Assembly: GCA_020845575.1 (NCBI GenBank)
Contig: JADLFL010000044.1
Coordinates: 124,001-188,000, forward strand
DNA length: 64,000 nt
Reading direction: 5' to 3'
Source of the DNA: Acidobacteriota bacterium
GTDB taxonomy: Bacteria > Acidobacteriota > Vicinamibacteria > Vicinamibacterales > Vicinamibacteraceae
This document shows, piece after piece, positions 41,132 to 49,196 of this stretch. The notes under the pieces are model-generated. The model did not search any database, was not told the DNA's origin, and worked only from the letters and a program-made list of their open reading frames with translations. The translations under genes and the position numbers were made by a program. How positions within the stretch are numbered: position 1 is the stretch's first letter; each line of letters opens with the position of its first letter.

Positions 41132-41864
41132 TCAGTCTGCCCTGAGCGCCCGTGCTGGTTCCGTGCGGGCGGCTCGTCTGGCCGGGGCGGTGGTGGCGAG
41201 GAGTACCACTACCGCCAGGATCATCACGACAGTGGCGAACGTCGTCAGGTCGAAGGGGGCGATGCCCCATATCTGTGCGCGCAGGGCGCTGACGAGGACC
41301 ACGGCGCCGGCGAGTCCGGCGCACACGCCCGCCACGAGCACGACGAGACTCTCGCGCAGGAATGCACCGGCGGCGCGTTCGGTACGTCGTCGCTGTCGGT
41401 GAACCACCGTCCGAGACGTGGCGCAACACCGAGCGCGGCCAACAGGCGCCTCGACACGTGTCCGCCGGTCACGCTGACCGGCTGTCCGGTGGTCTCGAAG
41501 TTCCAGATGCGCCTGCCGCCATACCAGGCGAACGACTCGACGCTCCGAAGGTGCTCGCCAACGGCGTGGACTTCCGCGCCGGTGAACGCGGTCTGCACAC
41601 CCACTCCGATCGCGAGCGTGAGCACCGACGCGACCGTGAACGCAGGCTCTGGCGCACGCTTTGCCACGCGGGCTCGGCAGACGGCCACGTCCACGCATCA
41701 CGCACGTCCTGCGTCGTCTGCGACCGCCGCAGCGACCCGCCGCACGCAGATCGGCTTCGAGCAGTTTGCTCCAACCGCCGCGCCACCCCATACCCATGCA
41801 GCGGCCCCATCGCGAGCAGCGTCTTGAGCACCATGATGCCGAGCGTCCCCTGCAGAATCTCCAT
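41132..41864 (-). pseudogene. PadR regulator - duplicated orphan permease (ADOP) remnant
   Basis: Pieces of two genes lie in sequence on this strand but in different frames. From ATG 41864: 'MEILQGTLGIMVLKTLLAMG' and 'PLHGYGVARRLEQ', the start of a PadR regulator, then lost. Next, a MacB-like N-terminal periplasmic part: 'FTVASVLTLAIGVGVQTAFT', 'WNFETTGQPVSVTGGHVSRR' and 'LGVAPRLGRWFTDSDD'. Finally the last membrane helices and end: 'LRAQIWGIAPFDLTTFATVV', 'PARRAARTEPARALRAD'. An intact ADOP is about 800 residues; the whole middle is deleted. PadR next to ADOP is a common Acidobacteriota pair, so this is a collapsed copy. Confidence 0.8.
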
Positions 41865-41936
41865 GGCATGTTGCCTTTCTACATGGGACGCCACACCTCC
41901 GCTCTGTAGTCTGTCAACAGGGCGTCAACACGGGCG

Positions 41937-42046
41937 CCCACAAGGGGCGCCCCTACACAGCCTTTCCCCCTCTCCCTTTACCCTTTCCACCTTTCCCCTT
42001 TTTCCCTGTCTTTACCCTTTAACCCTTTCCCTTTTACCCTTTGACC
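41937..42046. repeat. GGGCGCCC palindrome and pyrimidine-rich repeat
   Basis: GGGCGCCCACAAGGGGCGCC with CCTACA near 41934-41957 is a GTAGGGGCG-type element. 41962-42046 is an irregular run of TTTCCC/TACCCTTT units with almost no purines, a one-sided relative of the arms at 10256 and 40868. It runs directly into the start of the thioesterase gene, so no ribosome binding site is visible there. Confidence 0.75.
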
Positions 42047-42556
42047 GTGGCTGTTACGGAAATGGTCCAGGTCGTCCTGCCCAACGACGCCAATCCGCTC
42101 GGGTTCATCCTCGGCGGCACGGTCATGCACCTCATCGACATCGCGGGGGCGATCGCGTGTTTCAGGCACGCGCGGCAGCGCGTGGTGACGGCGGCGGTGG
42201 ACGGGCTGCAGTTCCTGCATCCCATCAAGGTGGGCGACCTCATCATCCTGCACGCGCGGGTGACGGCGACGTTCAGGACGTCGATGGAGGTGGAGGTGCG
42301 GGTGATGAGTGAGCAGACGCTGACGGGTGAGCGGCGCCTGACCTCGCACGCCTACCTGACGTTCGTGGCGATCGACGCGGATGGCCGGCGCGTGGAGGTG
42401 CCCGATCTGGTGCCGGAAACGGATGCCGATCGCGCGATGGCTGCCGAAGCGCAGGTGCGGCGCGATCAGCGGCTGGCCGCCAAGCGGCGCCTGGCGGCCA
42501 TCGAAGCGGACCTTGTCAGTCCAGCCGCATCATCCCCTCGTCCAGATCGAGGCTGA
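42047..42556 (+). CDS. Acyl-CoA thioesterase, hotdog fold (YciA/BACH-like)
   Basis: 169 residues from GTG 42047; TTG 42041 or ATG 42062 are alternatives, and no Shine-Dalgarno is seen because the leader is repeat DNA. 'VVLPNDANPLGFILGGTVMH' and 'LIDIAGAIACFRHARQRVVT' with 'GLQFLHPIKVGDLIILHARV' are the hotdog thioesterase signature (N-P/LG-x-GG, catalytic D in 'LIDIAG'). It should hydrolyse acyl-CoA in the cytoplasm. The 3' end overlaps the end of the convergent retropepsin gene by 41 bases. The last ~35 residues are a charged tail. Confidence 0.9.
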   Translation: MAVTEMVQVVLPNDANPLGFILGGTVMHLIDIAGAIACFRHARQRVVTAAVDGLQFLHPIKVGDLIILHARVTATFRTSMEVEVRVMSEQTLTGERRLTSHAYLTFVAIDADGRRVEVPDLVPETDADRAMAAEAQVRRDQRLAAKRRLAAIEADLVSPAASSPRPDRG

Positions 42557-44054
42557 CGCGGTACTTGCTCAGGAACTTGTGCCCGAGGATGCCGCCCAGT
42601 TCGTAGCCGAGGAGCACGCTCGGCGCGCGCAGGTTCAGCACCACCAGTGACGTCTGCGCCATCCGCACATCGTCCACTTCGAGGTCGACGCCGGGGAGCA
42701 GGAACGCGTCGCGATCCCAGCCCGACGACCCGAACACGCGGAGCGGGATGCGGCGGAAGCGGCCCAACTGCTCGAGACCGACAGCCGCGGTCCGGCTGAT
42801 CGAAATCGCCTGTCCGCCCGTGTCGACGACGAAGGCGGCGGGGCGATCTCCGTTGAGCCGGCCGCGGACGGTGGCGAGGCGATGGACCCACAGCGGCGCT
42901 TCCATCGTCGGCGTGCCCGATGCCTTCGGGAGCGTGCGCGCGACGATCAGTTCCTTCGCGCCGTAGTCCACGCGCATCGACAGGCCGAGCGCCAGCGGCG
43001 AGAACGCGTCGATGTCTGCCGACGGCCACTTCTTGAGCGGCGGATCCTTCACCATCGCCGGCACGTGCTCCACTTCCAGCGTGCCGATCTTGAGGCGCGC
43101 GATGCGTGCCAGCTTGAGCCGTCGCAGGCCGACGTCGCCCACGCCCGCGCTGAGCGTCTCGGCCACCGAGTACACCCGCGCCATCTGCGCGACGTCCTCG
43201 GAGAGCACCGTCATCTCGGCCCCCGTGTCGACCACGAGTTCCCGTTCGTAGCGTCCGTTGAGACTCGCCTTGACGAACAGCTTCTCCCGTTCGACACGGA
43301 ACGGGATGACGTGCACCTGCCGGCGCACGGCGTCGGACATGGAGATGGGTGTGCGGTTGTGGAAGTGGCGCAGGAACTTGATGCGTGCCCGCGCGAGCTT
43401 GATCTGGCCCTTGAAGCCCTTGCGCGGCAGGTTGCGCAGATAGCGCTCGAGCTCGTCGGCGGCCACGCCGTAGTTGCCGAGCCGTTCCAGCAGATACGCC
43501 CGCGTGTGGTGGTACTCGGCGACTCCGCGTTCGCGTTCGATCGCCCGCTCGACGGAGACCAGCGCGTCGGCCGTCTTCCCACGCGCGTCGAGGATGCGCG
43601 CCATGCCGTGCAGCGACGCCGGGTGCGCGGGATCGAGTGCCAGCGCCGTCGTGTACCGGGCGTTGGCTTCCTCGAAGTGTCCGGTGCTCCAGAGCGTCTC
43701 GCCGTGCAGCGCCAGGTCTTCGACGCCGACCGTCGGGGTGACCAGCCCACCGGCCTCACCCTCGGCACGGCCGAAGTCGCCGACGCGGAGCAGCGATCGG
43801 ACGATGAGGCGCGTGGCGGCGGCGTGGAGATCCGGATCGACCTCGCGCGCGCGGGTGAAGACCAGTACCGCATCGCGGTATCTCGCGTCCTCGAAGAGCG
43901 CCACGCCCCTGTCGAACTCCGACCGTCCCGTGAGCGGCGCACCCGCGTGTGGGGCACCGCCCGTGAGGACGGCCGCCGTCAGGACCGCCGTCCCGGCGAG
44001 CAACCGGAACCTGTTGACGCGCAGGCCATCGAGGAGTTGAGCCATCTTCACCAT
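42516..44054 (-). CDS. TPR plus two retropepsin-like aspartic protease domains
   Basis: 512 residues; start ATG 44054 (ATG 44045 possible). A signal or anchor helix 'LLAGTAVLTAAVLTGGAPHA' is followed by about four TPR-like helix pairs (45-230, 'ARYTTALALDPAHPASLHGM'). Two aspartic protease domains follow: the first with 'RELVVDTGAEMTVLS' (D276-T-G) and the second with 'AAFVVDTGGQAISIS' (D411-T-G) plus 'LLGYELGGILGHKFLSKYRV'. Retropepsins normally need two D-T-G subunits; here both halves are in one chain, so an intramolecular active site is possible. Likely periplasmic. It lies downstream of the ferredoxin gene on the same strand. Confidence 0.85.
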   Translation of the reverse strand: MVKMAQLLDGLRVNRFRLLAGTAVLTAAVLTGGAPHAGAPLTGRSEFDRGVALFEDARYRDAVLVFTRAREVDPDLHAAATRLIVRSLLRVGDFGRAEGEAGGLVTPTVGVEDLALHGETLWSTGHFEEANARYTTALALDPAHPASLHGMARILDARGKTADALVSVERAIERERGVAEYHHTRAYLLERLGNYGVAADELERYLRNLPRKGFKGQIKLARARIKFLRHFHNRTPISMSDAVRRQVHVIPFRVEREKLFVKASLNGRYERELVVDTGAEMTVLSEDVAQMARVYSVAETLSAGVGDVGLRRLKLARIARLKIGTLEVEHVPAMVKDPPLKKWPSADIDAFSPLALGLSMRVDYGAKELIVARTLPKASGTPTMEAPLWVHRLATVRGRLNGDRPAAFVVDTGGQAISISRTAAVGLEQLGRFRRIPLRVFGSSGWDRDAFLLPGVDLEVDDVRMAQTSLVVLNLRAPSVLLGYELGGILGHKFLSKYRVSLDLDEGMMRLD

Positions 44055-44128
44055 CCTGGACCGGCGCGGCCGGTCGGGCCTTCCCGTGGGACAGCGTGAC
44101 GCACCGCCTCGACGACCTGGCGACGCGG

Positions 44129-44389
44129 CTACTTCTGGTAGTGCTCGGCGTTCTTCTCGATATACGACTGCCACTGGTCAGGCACTTCGTCCATCGCGAA
44201 AATCGCCTCGACCGGGCACGCCGGCACGCACGCGCCACAGTCGATGCACTCATCGGGATGGATGAAGAGCATCTGCGTGGCGTCGAACTCACCCTCGTCC
44301 TTCCGCGGGTGAATGCAGTCGACGGGGCACACGTCCACGCAGGCCGTGTCCTTGGTCCCGATACAGGGTTCGGTGATAACGTACGCCAC
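44129..44389 (-). CDS. 7Fe/8Fe-type ferredoxin
   Basis: 86 residues; GTG start 44389 with a strong AGGAGGA upstream. Cysteines in 'EPCIGTKDTACVDVCPVDCI' and 'ECIDCGACVPACPVEAIFAM' define two cluster sites. The first motif has the longer C-x7-C spacing of FdxA-like seven-iron ferredoxins (3Fe-4S plus 4Fe-4S). The C-terminal 'DEVPDQWQSYIEKNAEHYQK' is the usual tail of this family. Small electron carrier in the cytoplasm. It is 21 bases downstream of the IclR gene; partner enzyme unknown. Confidence 0.93.
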   Translation of the reverse strand: MAYVITEPCIGTKDTACVDVCPVDCIHPRKDEGEFDATQMLFIHPDECIDCGACVPACPVEAIFAMDEVPDQWQSYIEKNAEHYQK

Positions 44390-44410
44390 GATTCCTCCTG
44401 AGAAAAGCCC

Positions 44411-45106
44411 CTATTGCAGATAGCCGAGCCGCACTGACGTCGCCCTGGCCAGATCCCAGGCCGCCGGCACGTGTTCGTCGTGCAGCGGCCCCTCGTCGCG
44501 CGCGTGCGTGAAGACGCCCACCCGGGCGACTTCCTGCCCCCGGTAGTCGCGCACCGGCGCGCACGCGCAATTGAGCCGATAGCCGCCGGGCGACGAGGCG
44601 TCGCCCAGCCGCTGCACCAGCTCCGTCGATCGCGCCACGTCTCCCGTGGCGCACAGCCTCGCGCAATTCAATCGGCGCTGTTGGCCTTCGGTGAAATACA
44701 GCGAGCAATGTCCCGGCATGGTCTTCCCGTACGCCGTGTACATGGCCGCCGCCTCGTCCTGGTTGCTCCAGACGTAGGTGACCTCGCCCGCCGGCAACGA
44801 AACGAACGCCCGCGCGGTGGTCTGCGTCGCGTACTCGCGCAGCGACGGGTAGGCGTGCAACCGGAGTTCGGACCCGTTGAGGTAGCGGAAGCTGAGGTCC
44901 AGCAACTTCAAGGTGAGCACGTAGCGCCCGCCCTCGCCGTCCTGTCGCACGAACCCCCGCCGGCGCAGCACCGTCAGCAGCCTGTGCGCCGTGGCAGGCG
45001 GCAGCCCGGTGGTCCGGGCCAGGTCGCGCAGCGCCATGCCGCCAGGCTCCCCACTCAGGACTTCGAGCAGGTGCAGCGTCTTCTCGGCTGATGTCTGCGT
45101 CGCCAT
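44411..45106 (-). CDS. IclR family transcriptional regulator
   Basis: 231 residues from ATG 45106. N-terminal winged helix 'EKTLHLLEVLSGEPGGMALR' and 'DLARTTGLPPATAHRLLTVL' then the wing 'RRRGFVRQDGEGGRYVLTLK'. The C-terminal effector domain (about 75-231) is the GAF-like IclR domain with 'GHCSLYFTEGQQRRL' and 'LNCACAPVRDYRGQEVARVG'. IclR proteins sense small metabolites. The target is not obvious; the ferredoxin gene downstream may be co-transcribed, and a repeat upstream suggests self-control. Confidence 0.92.
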   Translation of the reverse strand: MATQTSAEKTLHLLEVLSGEPGGMALRDLARTTGLPPATAHRLLTVLRRRGFVRQDGEGGRYVLTLKLLDLSFRYLNGSELRLHAYPSLREYATQTTARAFVSLPAGEVTYVWSNQDEAAAMYTAYGKTMPGHCSLYFTEGQQRRLNCARLCATGDVARSTELVQRLGDASSPGGYRLNCACAPVRDYRGQEVARVGVFTHARDEGPLHDEHVPAAWDLARATSVRLGYLQ

Positions 45107-45134
45107 TGTTCCATCATACGGAATACTGTTCCAT
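45106..45134. promoter_or_regulatory. TGTTCCAT direct repeat upstream of the IclR gene
   Basis: TTGTTCCAT (45106-45114) and CTGTTCCAT (45126-45134) are direct copies exactly 20 bases apart, two helical turns. The first also pairs with GGAA (45120-45123) as TTCC-N7-GGAA. Candidate binding site for the IclR protein at its own start codon. Confidence 0.55.
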
Positions 45135-45308
45135 CCGTCGAAAGATAGTGATCGATACGGCCCGGCTGAACAAGACCGCGCGAGGTCGCAGTTTCCATTT
45201 CGTGTCGATGCACTGACAGAATTCGAGACGCACGATCGGACGACGTGAGGACATGTGGGCCAATTCCGCACCATTCGCGGCGGCCAGAAACTTGCTGGGC
45301 TTCCCGCC

Positions 45309-48300
45309 ATGTCCACGGCCGGTCCCGCGACGTCGCGCCTCGTCCTCTCCTTCGCTCTCGCCGCAACCGCTCTCGTCGCCCATCCCACGGCACGCGAGGA
45401 TGTGCACATCCCGCTGAAGCCGGTTCGCGTCCTGACACCGGCGTCGATCCGCGCGGGCGCACACACGGCCCTGCCGCTGAGCTTCGAGGACCGCGGCGAT
45501 GGCACGTACGCCGCCCAGGCGAGAGGATACGGCGCGCAGATCACACCGGGCGGCGTCCACGTGGCCGTGCGCGACGCCGAGACCGACACGTCCCGTACCT
45601 GGCGCTGGACCCTCGTGGGCAGCCGACCCACGCCCGCTGTCTGGCGCGGTGCCCGATCCGGCGACGCCCACTATCTGAGTGGTGACGCGACACCGTCCCG
45701 CCTGATGGAATCGGGCGGCCAGACGGCGGTGGCGACGGCCACTCCTGACGCCCCTCGCGTCCGATCGCTGCACGCGCAGATGGGCTTTCGCGACATCTAT
45801 CCCGGTGTCGACGTGCGGTACAGGGGCACCGACGGGCACGTGGAGCAGGACTTCCTCGTCGCACCCGGCATCTCGCCCGCCGTCATCAGGTTCCGCATCG
45901 ACCAGGCGCGTGCGACGCTGACCGCGGATGGTGCGATCGCGATCGAGGCCGGCCCCTCCCTGCGCCTGCGTCTGGAGGCGCCGCGCGCGTGGCAGACCTC
46001 CCGGGACGGCACGGTCGAGCCCGTGGCCGTGGCATTCAGGCATGACGGGGACGGCGGGTTCGGCTTCGATGTGGGAACCTACGATCGCAGCCGCGTACTG
46101 GTGATCGACCCGGTGCTCACCTATTCGATGGCGCTCGGCGGCAATGGCGCCGAAGAAGCCACGGCCGTCGCCATCGACGCGCAGGGACGCATCTATCTGG
46201 CGGGCTATACCTCGTCCACCGATCTGCCCTGGCAGCGGTTGGGCGGGCCGGGTGGCCGCGGCGACGTCTTCGTGGCGCGCCTCGATCCCACAGGGCAGCA
46301 GGTGCAGTTCATCGCCTACTTCGGAGGCGCTCAGCCCGACAACGTGCGCGGGCTCGCCGTCGACACAGCGGGACGCCTGCATGTGACCGGCTACACGACG
46401 AGCACCGACTTCCCGATGGTGCGTCCGCTCTCTGGCCAGCACCTGGCGCCGGGCGGCACCAACGCGTTCGTGGCCACGATCGCCGCCGACGGCAGCGCGC
46501 TCTCGTTCTCGACATACCTCGGCGGCGCCGACGCCGACGAAGCGCACGGGATCGCGGTGGCCGCCGACGGTTCGCTCGTCGTGGCCGGTGAGACGCGGTC
46601 GACCGACTTCCCCACACGCAACGCCCGGCAGCCCGTGGGCCAGGGCCTCGACGGCTTCATCACGAAGATCACTCCCGCCGGCACGTTGGACTGGTCCACG
46701 TACCACGGCGGCGCGTCGAGCGACAGTCTGTTTGCCGTGGCCATCGACGCGACGGGTGCGGTGAGCGTGGCCGGCACCACGGCGTCGGCCGACTTCCCGG
46801 TGATGCCGGCCTCGCAGGGGGCGGCGGGTGGTTTCGACGCGGTCGTGGCGCGATACACCGCGTCGGGCACCCTCGTGTTCTCCACGCGCCTCGGCGGTTC
46901 CGCACACGACTCGGCTCAGGCCATCGCCGTCGACGCCGCAGGCGCCATCCACGTGGGCGGTTCGACCTCGTCTCCTGACTTTCCCGCGACCCACACCGCC
47001 GGCTCAGGCGGCAGCCTCGATGCGTTCGCCGTCAGTTACGCATCGAACGGGGCGCGCGGCACCGCGTGGCGGATCGGCGGTACCGACATCGACCGTGCGC
47101 GCGCGATCGCCGTCGACGCGACGGGGATCTATCTCGCCGGGCAGACGCTGTCTGCCGACTTCCCGCTCCTGCGACCCGTGCAGGTGAGCAACGCCGGCAG
47201 CGGCGACGGTTTCGTGGTGATGCTCCGGGGAGCGGAAGCCATCTATTCCACCTACGTCGGCACCAGCAGCAACGACGATGCCACGGGCGTGGCGGTGGAT
47301 GGCATCGGCCGCGTCGTCCTGACGGGCACCGTGCTGGCCATGGGCGTGGGCAATCGGGGGCCGACCGACGCGTTCCTCTTCAGGCTGTCGAGCGGCGACG
47401 AGACGACCGACACCGACAACGACCAGTTGCCCGACGCCTGGGAAACGCAGTTCAACCTGGACCCGCGCCTGAGCGACGGCAATGGCGATCCCGATGGCGA
47501 CGGCGTGAGCAACCTCGACGAGTATCTGCAGGGGACGCATCCGAACGGACGCTACACGCGCTATCTCGCGGAAGGCGCGACGATCCCGCCGTTCGACACG
47601 CGGCTGGCGCTCTTCAATCCCAATCCGAATCCCGCGGCGGTGCTCGTGCGCTTCCTCTGCCAGCGCGCCTGCGGCGTCCCCGACATCCCGGGTCAGGACA
47701 CGATCGTCCGCCGGCTCGTGACACTCGCCCCGTACGCGCGCGGCACGCTCATCGTCTCCACGATCCCCGGGCTCGAAGACGAGGAGTTCGCGACGATCAT
47801 CGAATCGGATCACCCGGTCGTGGCCGACCGCACGATGACGTGGGACGCCAACGAGTACGGCAGTCACGCGGAAACGGCGATCGCCACGCCGGCCTCGACC
47901 TGGTATCTGGCCGAGGGCGCGACCATCAATGGCTTCAGGCTGTTCTATCTGCTCCAGAACCCGAACGCCGTTGAGGCGCACGTCACCATCGACTACCTGC
48001 TCGGAACCGGACAACGCCCCGTGACCCGCACGTACACGCTGGCACCGCGATCGCGGACCACGCTCGACGTCTCGGCGGAGGATCGTGCGTTGCGCAGGGC
48101 CGAGATCTCCGCCCGGATCTCCACGGCGCCCGAGACGCCCATCCTCGTCGAGCGCGCGATGTACCTCAACGCCGGCGGCCGTCTCTTCGGGGCCGGCCAC
48201 GCCAGCGCGGGCATCACCACGCCGGCGCCGATCTGGTCGTTCGCCGAGGGCGCCACGGGACCCTACTTCGACACGTTCCTCCTCATCGCCAATCCGTCGA

Positions 48301-49196
48301 GTGACGTCCTCACGGTCAACGCCACGTATCTCCTGCCGAGCGGTGCCACGATTCGGCGGCAGTACCAGGTGGCTCCGATGAGCCGATTCAACATCTGGAT
48401 CGATCAGGAAGGCCCGGAACTGGCCGATACGGCGGTGTCCACCGTGCTCGAATCGGTGGACGATCAGCCGTTTGTCGCCGAACGCGCGATGTGGTGGCCG
48501 GGGCCGTCGACCCGCAACTGGCGCGAGGCCCACAACTCGCCAGGCTCGCTCACGACCAGCACGGTGTGGGGAGTGGCCGACGGTCAGGTGGGTGGCGCGC
48601 GTGCCACCGAAACGTACATGCTCCTGGCCAATACGTCGCCGTTCGATGGACAGGTCCGCGTCACGCTCACGTTCGAGGACGATGGCACGCGCAGCACGAA
48701 GTCGTACGCCGTGCCCGCACAGAGCCGCGTGAACGTTCCGGTGAGAAGCGACTTCCCCAATTCGATCGGCCGGCGCTTCGGCACGCTGGTGGAAAGCCTG
48801 GGCGACGTGCCGGCGCAACTCGTCGTGGAATGGGCCATGTACGGCGACTCGGGTCGGGAGCGGTGGGCCGCCGGCACCAATGCCCTCGGTACGCCGCTCG
48901 CCGAGGATCGCATCATCACGATCACCGCGCAGGGCGTGACACCGCGTGTCCTCGTGGTGGCGCCCGGCGACCGCGTCACGATTCGCAACGGCGATACGCA
49001 ACCCCATCAGATCTTCTCGGGCCCGTACATCGACAGGTCGACGTGTCCCGCGCTGAACCAGGTGGGCTACCTCGCCCCGGGCGAGTCGCGCATGACGGGC
49101 AACTTCACCACGGCGGGGACCTGCCCGTTCCTCGATGACGTGCGGCCGGGCCAGCAACTCAACAGGGACTTCATGGGCTACGTTATCGTGCGGTGA
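45309..49196 (+). CDS. Large secreted SBBP-propeller protein with AEGAT repeats and cupredoxin-like C-terminus
   Basis: 1295 residues. Start ATG 45309 gives a signal peptide ('LVLSFALAATALVAHPTA'); GTG 45255 is in frame but less likely. About 270-695: SBBP/beta-propeller repeats such as 'EEATAVAIDAQGRIYLAGYT'. About 697-745: calcium-binding-like 'DTDNDQLPDAWETQFNLDPR' with 'DGNGDPDGDGVSN'. About 750-1185: four repeats marked by 'YLAEGAT', 'YLAEGATINGFRLFYLLQNP', 'FAEGATGPYFDTFLLIANPS'. C-terminus: 'RVTIRNGDTQPHQIFSGPYI' and 'CPFLDDV', cupredoxin-like but lacking the second histidine. Probably a surface or secreted protein. It overlaps the sensor kinase gene by one base. Confidence 0.85.
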   Translation: MSTAGPATSRLVLSFALAATALVAHPTAREDVHIPLKPVRVLTPASIRAGAHTALPLSFEDRGDGTYAAQARGYGAQITPGGVHVAVRDAETDTSRTWRWTLVGSRPTPAVWRGARSGDAHYLSGDATPSRLMESGGQTAVATATPDAPRVRSLHAQMGFRDIYPGVDVRYRGTDGHVEQDFLVAPGISPAVIRFRIDQARATLTADGAIAIEAGPSLRLRLEAPRAWQTSRDGTVEPVAVAFRHDGDGGFGFDVGTYDRSRVLVIDPVLTYSMALGGNGAEEATAVAIDAQGRIYLAGYTSSTDLPWQRLGGPGGRGDVFVARLDPTGQQVQFIAYFGGAQPDNVRGLAVDTAGRLHVTGYTTSTDFPMVRPLSGQHLAPGGTNAFVATIAADGSALSFSTYLGGADADEAHGIAVAADGSLVVAGETRSTDFPTRNARQPVGQGLDGFITKITPAGTLDWSTYHGGASSDSLFAVAIDATGAVSVAGTTASADFPVMPASQGAAGGFDAVVARYTASGTLVFSTRLGGSAHDSAQAIAVDAAGAIHVGGSTSSPDFPATHTAGSGGSLDAFAVSYASNGARGTAWRIGGTDIDRARAIAVDATGIYLAGQTLSADFPLLRPVQVSNAGSGDGFVVMLRGAEAIYSTYVGTSSNDDATGVAVDGIGRVVLTGTVLAMGVGNRGPTDAFLFRLSSGDETTDTDNDQLPDAWETQFNLDPRLSDGNGDPDGDGVSNLDEYLQGTHPNGRYTRYLAEGATIPPFDTRLALFNPNPNPAAVLVRFLCQRACGVPDIPGQDTIVRRLVTLAPYARGTLIVSTIPGLEDEEFATIIESDHPVVADRTMTWDANEYGSHAETAIATPASTWYLAEGATINGFRLFYLLQNPNAVEAHVTIDYLLGTGQRPVTRTYTLAPRSRTTLDVSAEDRALRRAEISARISTAPETPILVERAMYLNAGGRLFGAGHASAGITTPAPIWSFAEGATGPYFDTFLLIANPSSDVLTVNATYLLPSGATIRRQYQVAPMSRFNIWIDQEGPELADTAVSTVLESVDDQPFVAERAMWWPGPSTRNWREAHNSPGSLTTSTVWGVADGQVGGARATETYMLLANTSPFDGQVRVTLTFEDDGTRSTKSYAVPAQSRVNVPVRSDFPNSIGRRFGTLVESLGDVPAQLVVEWAMYGDSGRERWAAGTNALGTPLAEDRIITITAQGVTPRVLVVAPGDRVTIRNGDTQPHQIFSGPYIDRSTCPALNQVGYLAPGESRMTGNFTTAGTCPFLDDVRPGQQLNRDFMGYVIVR

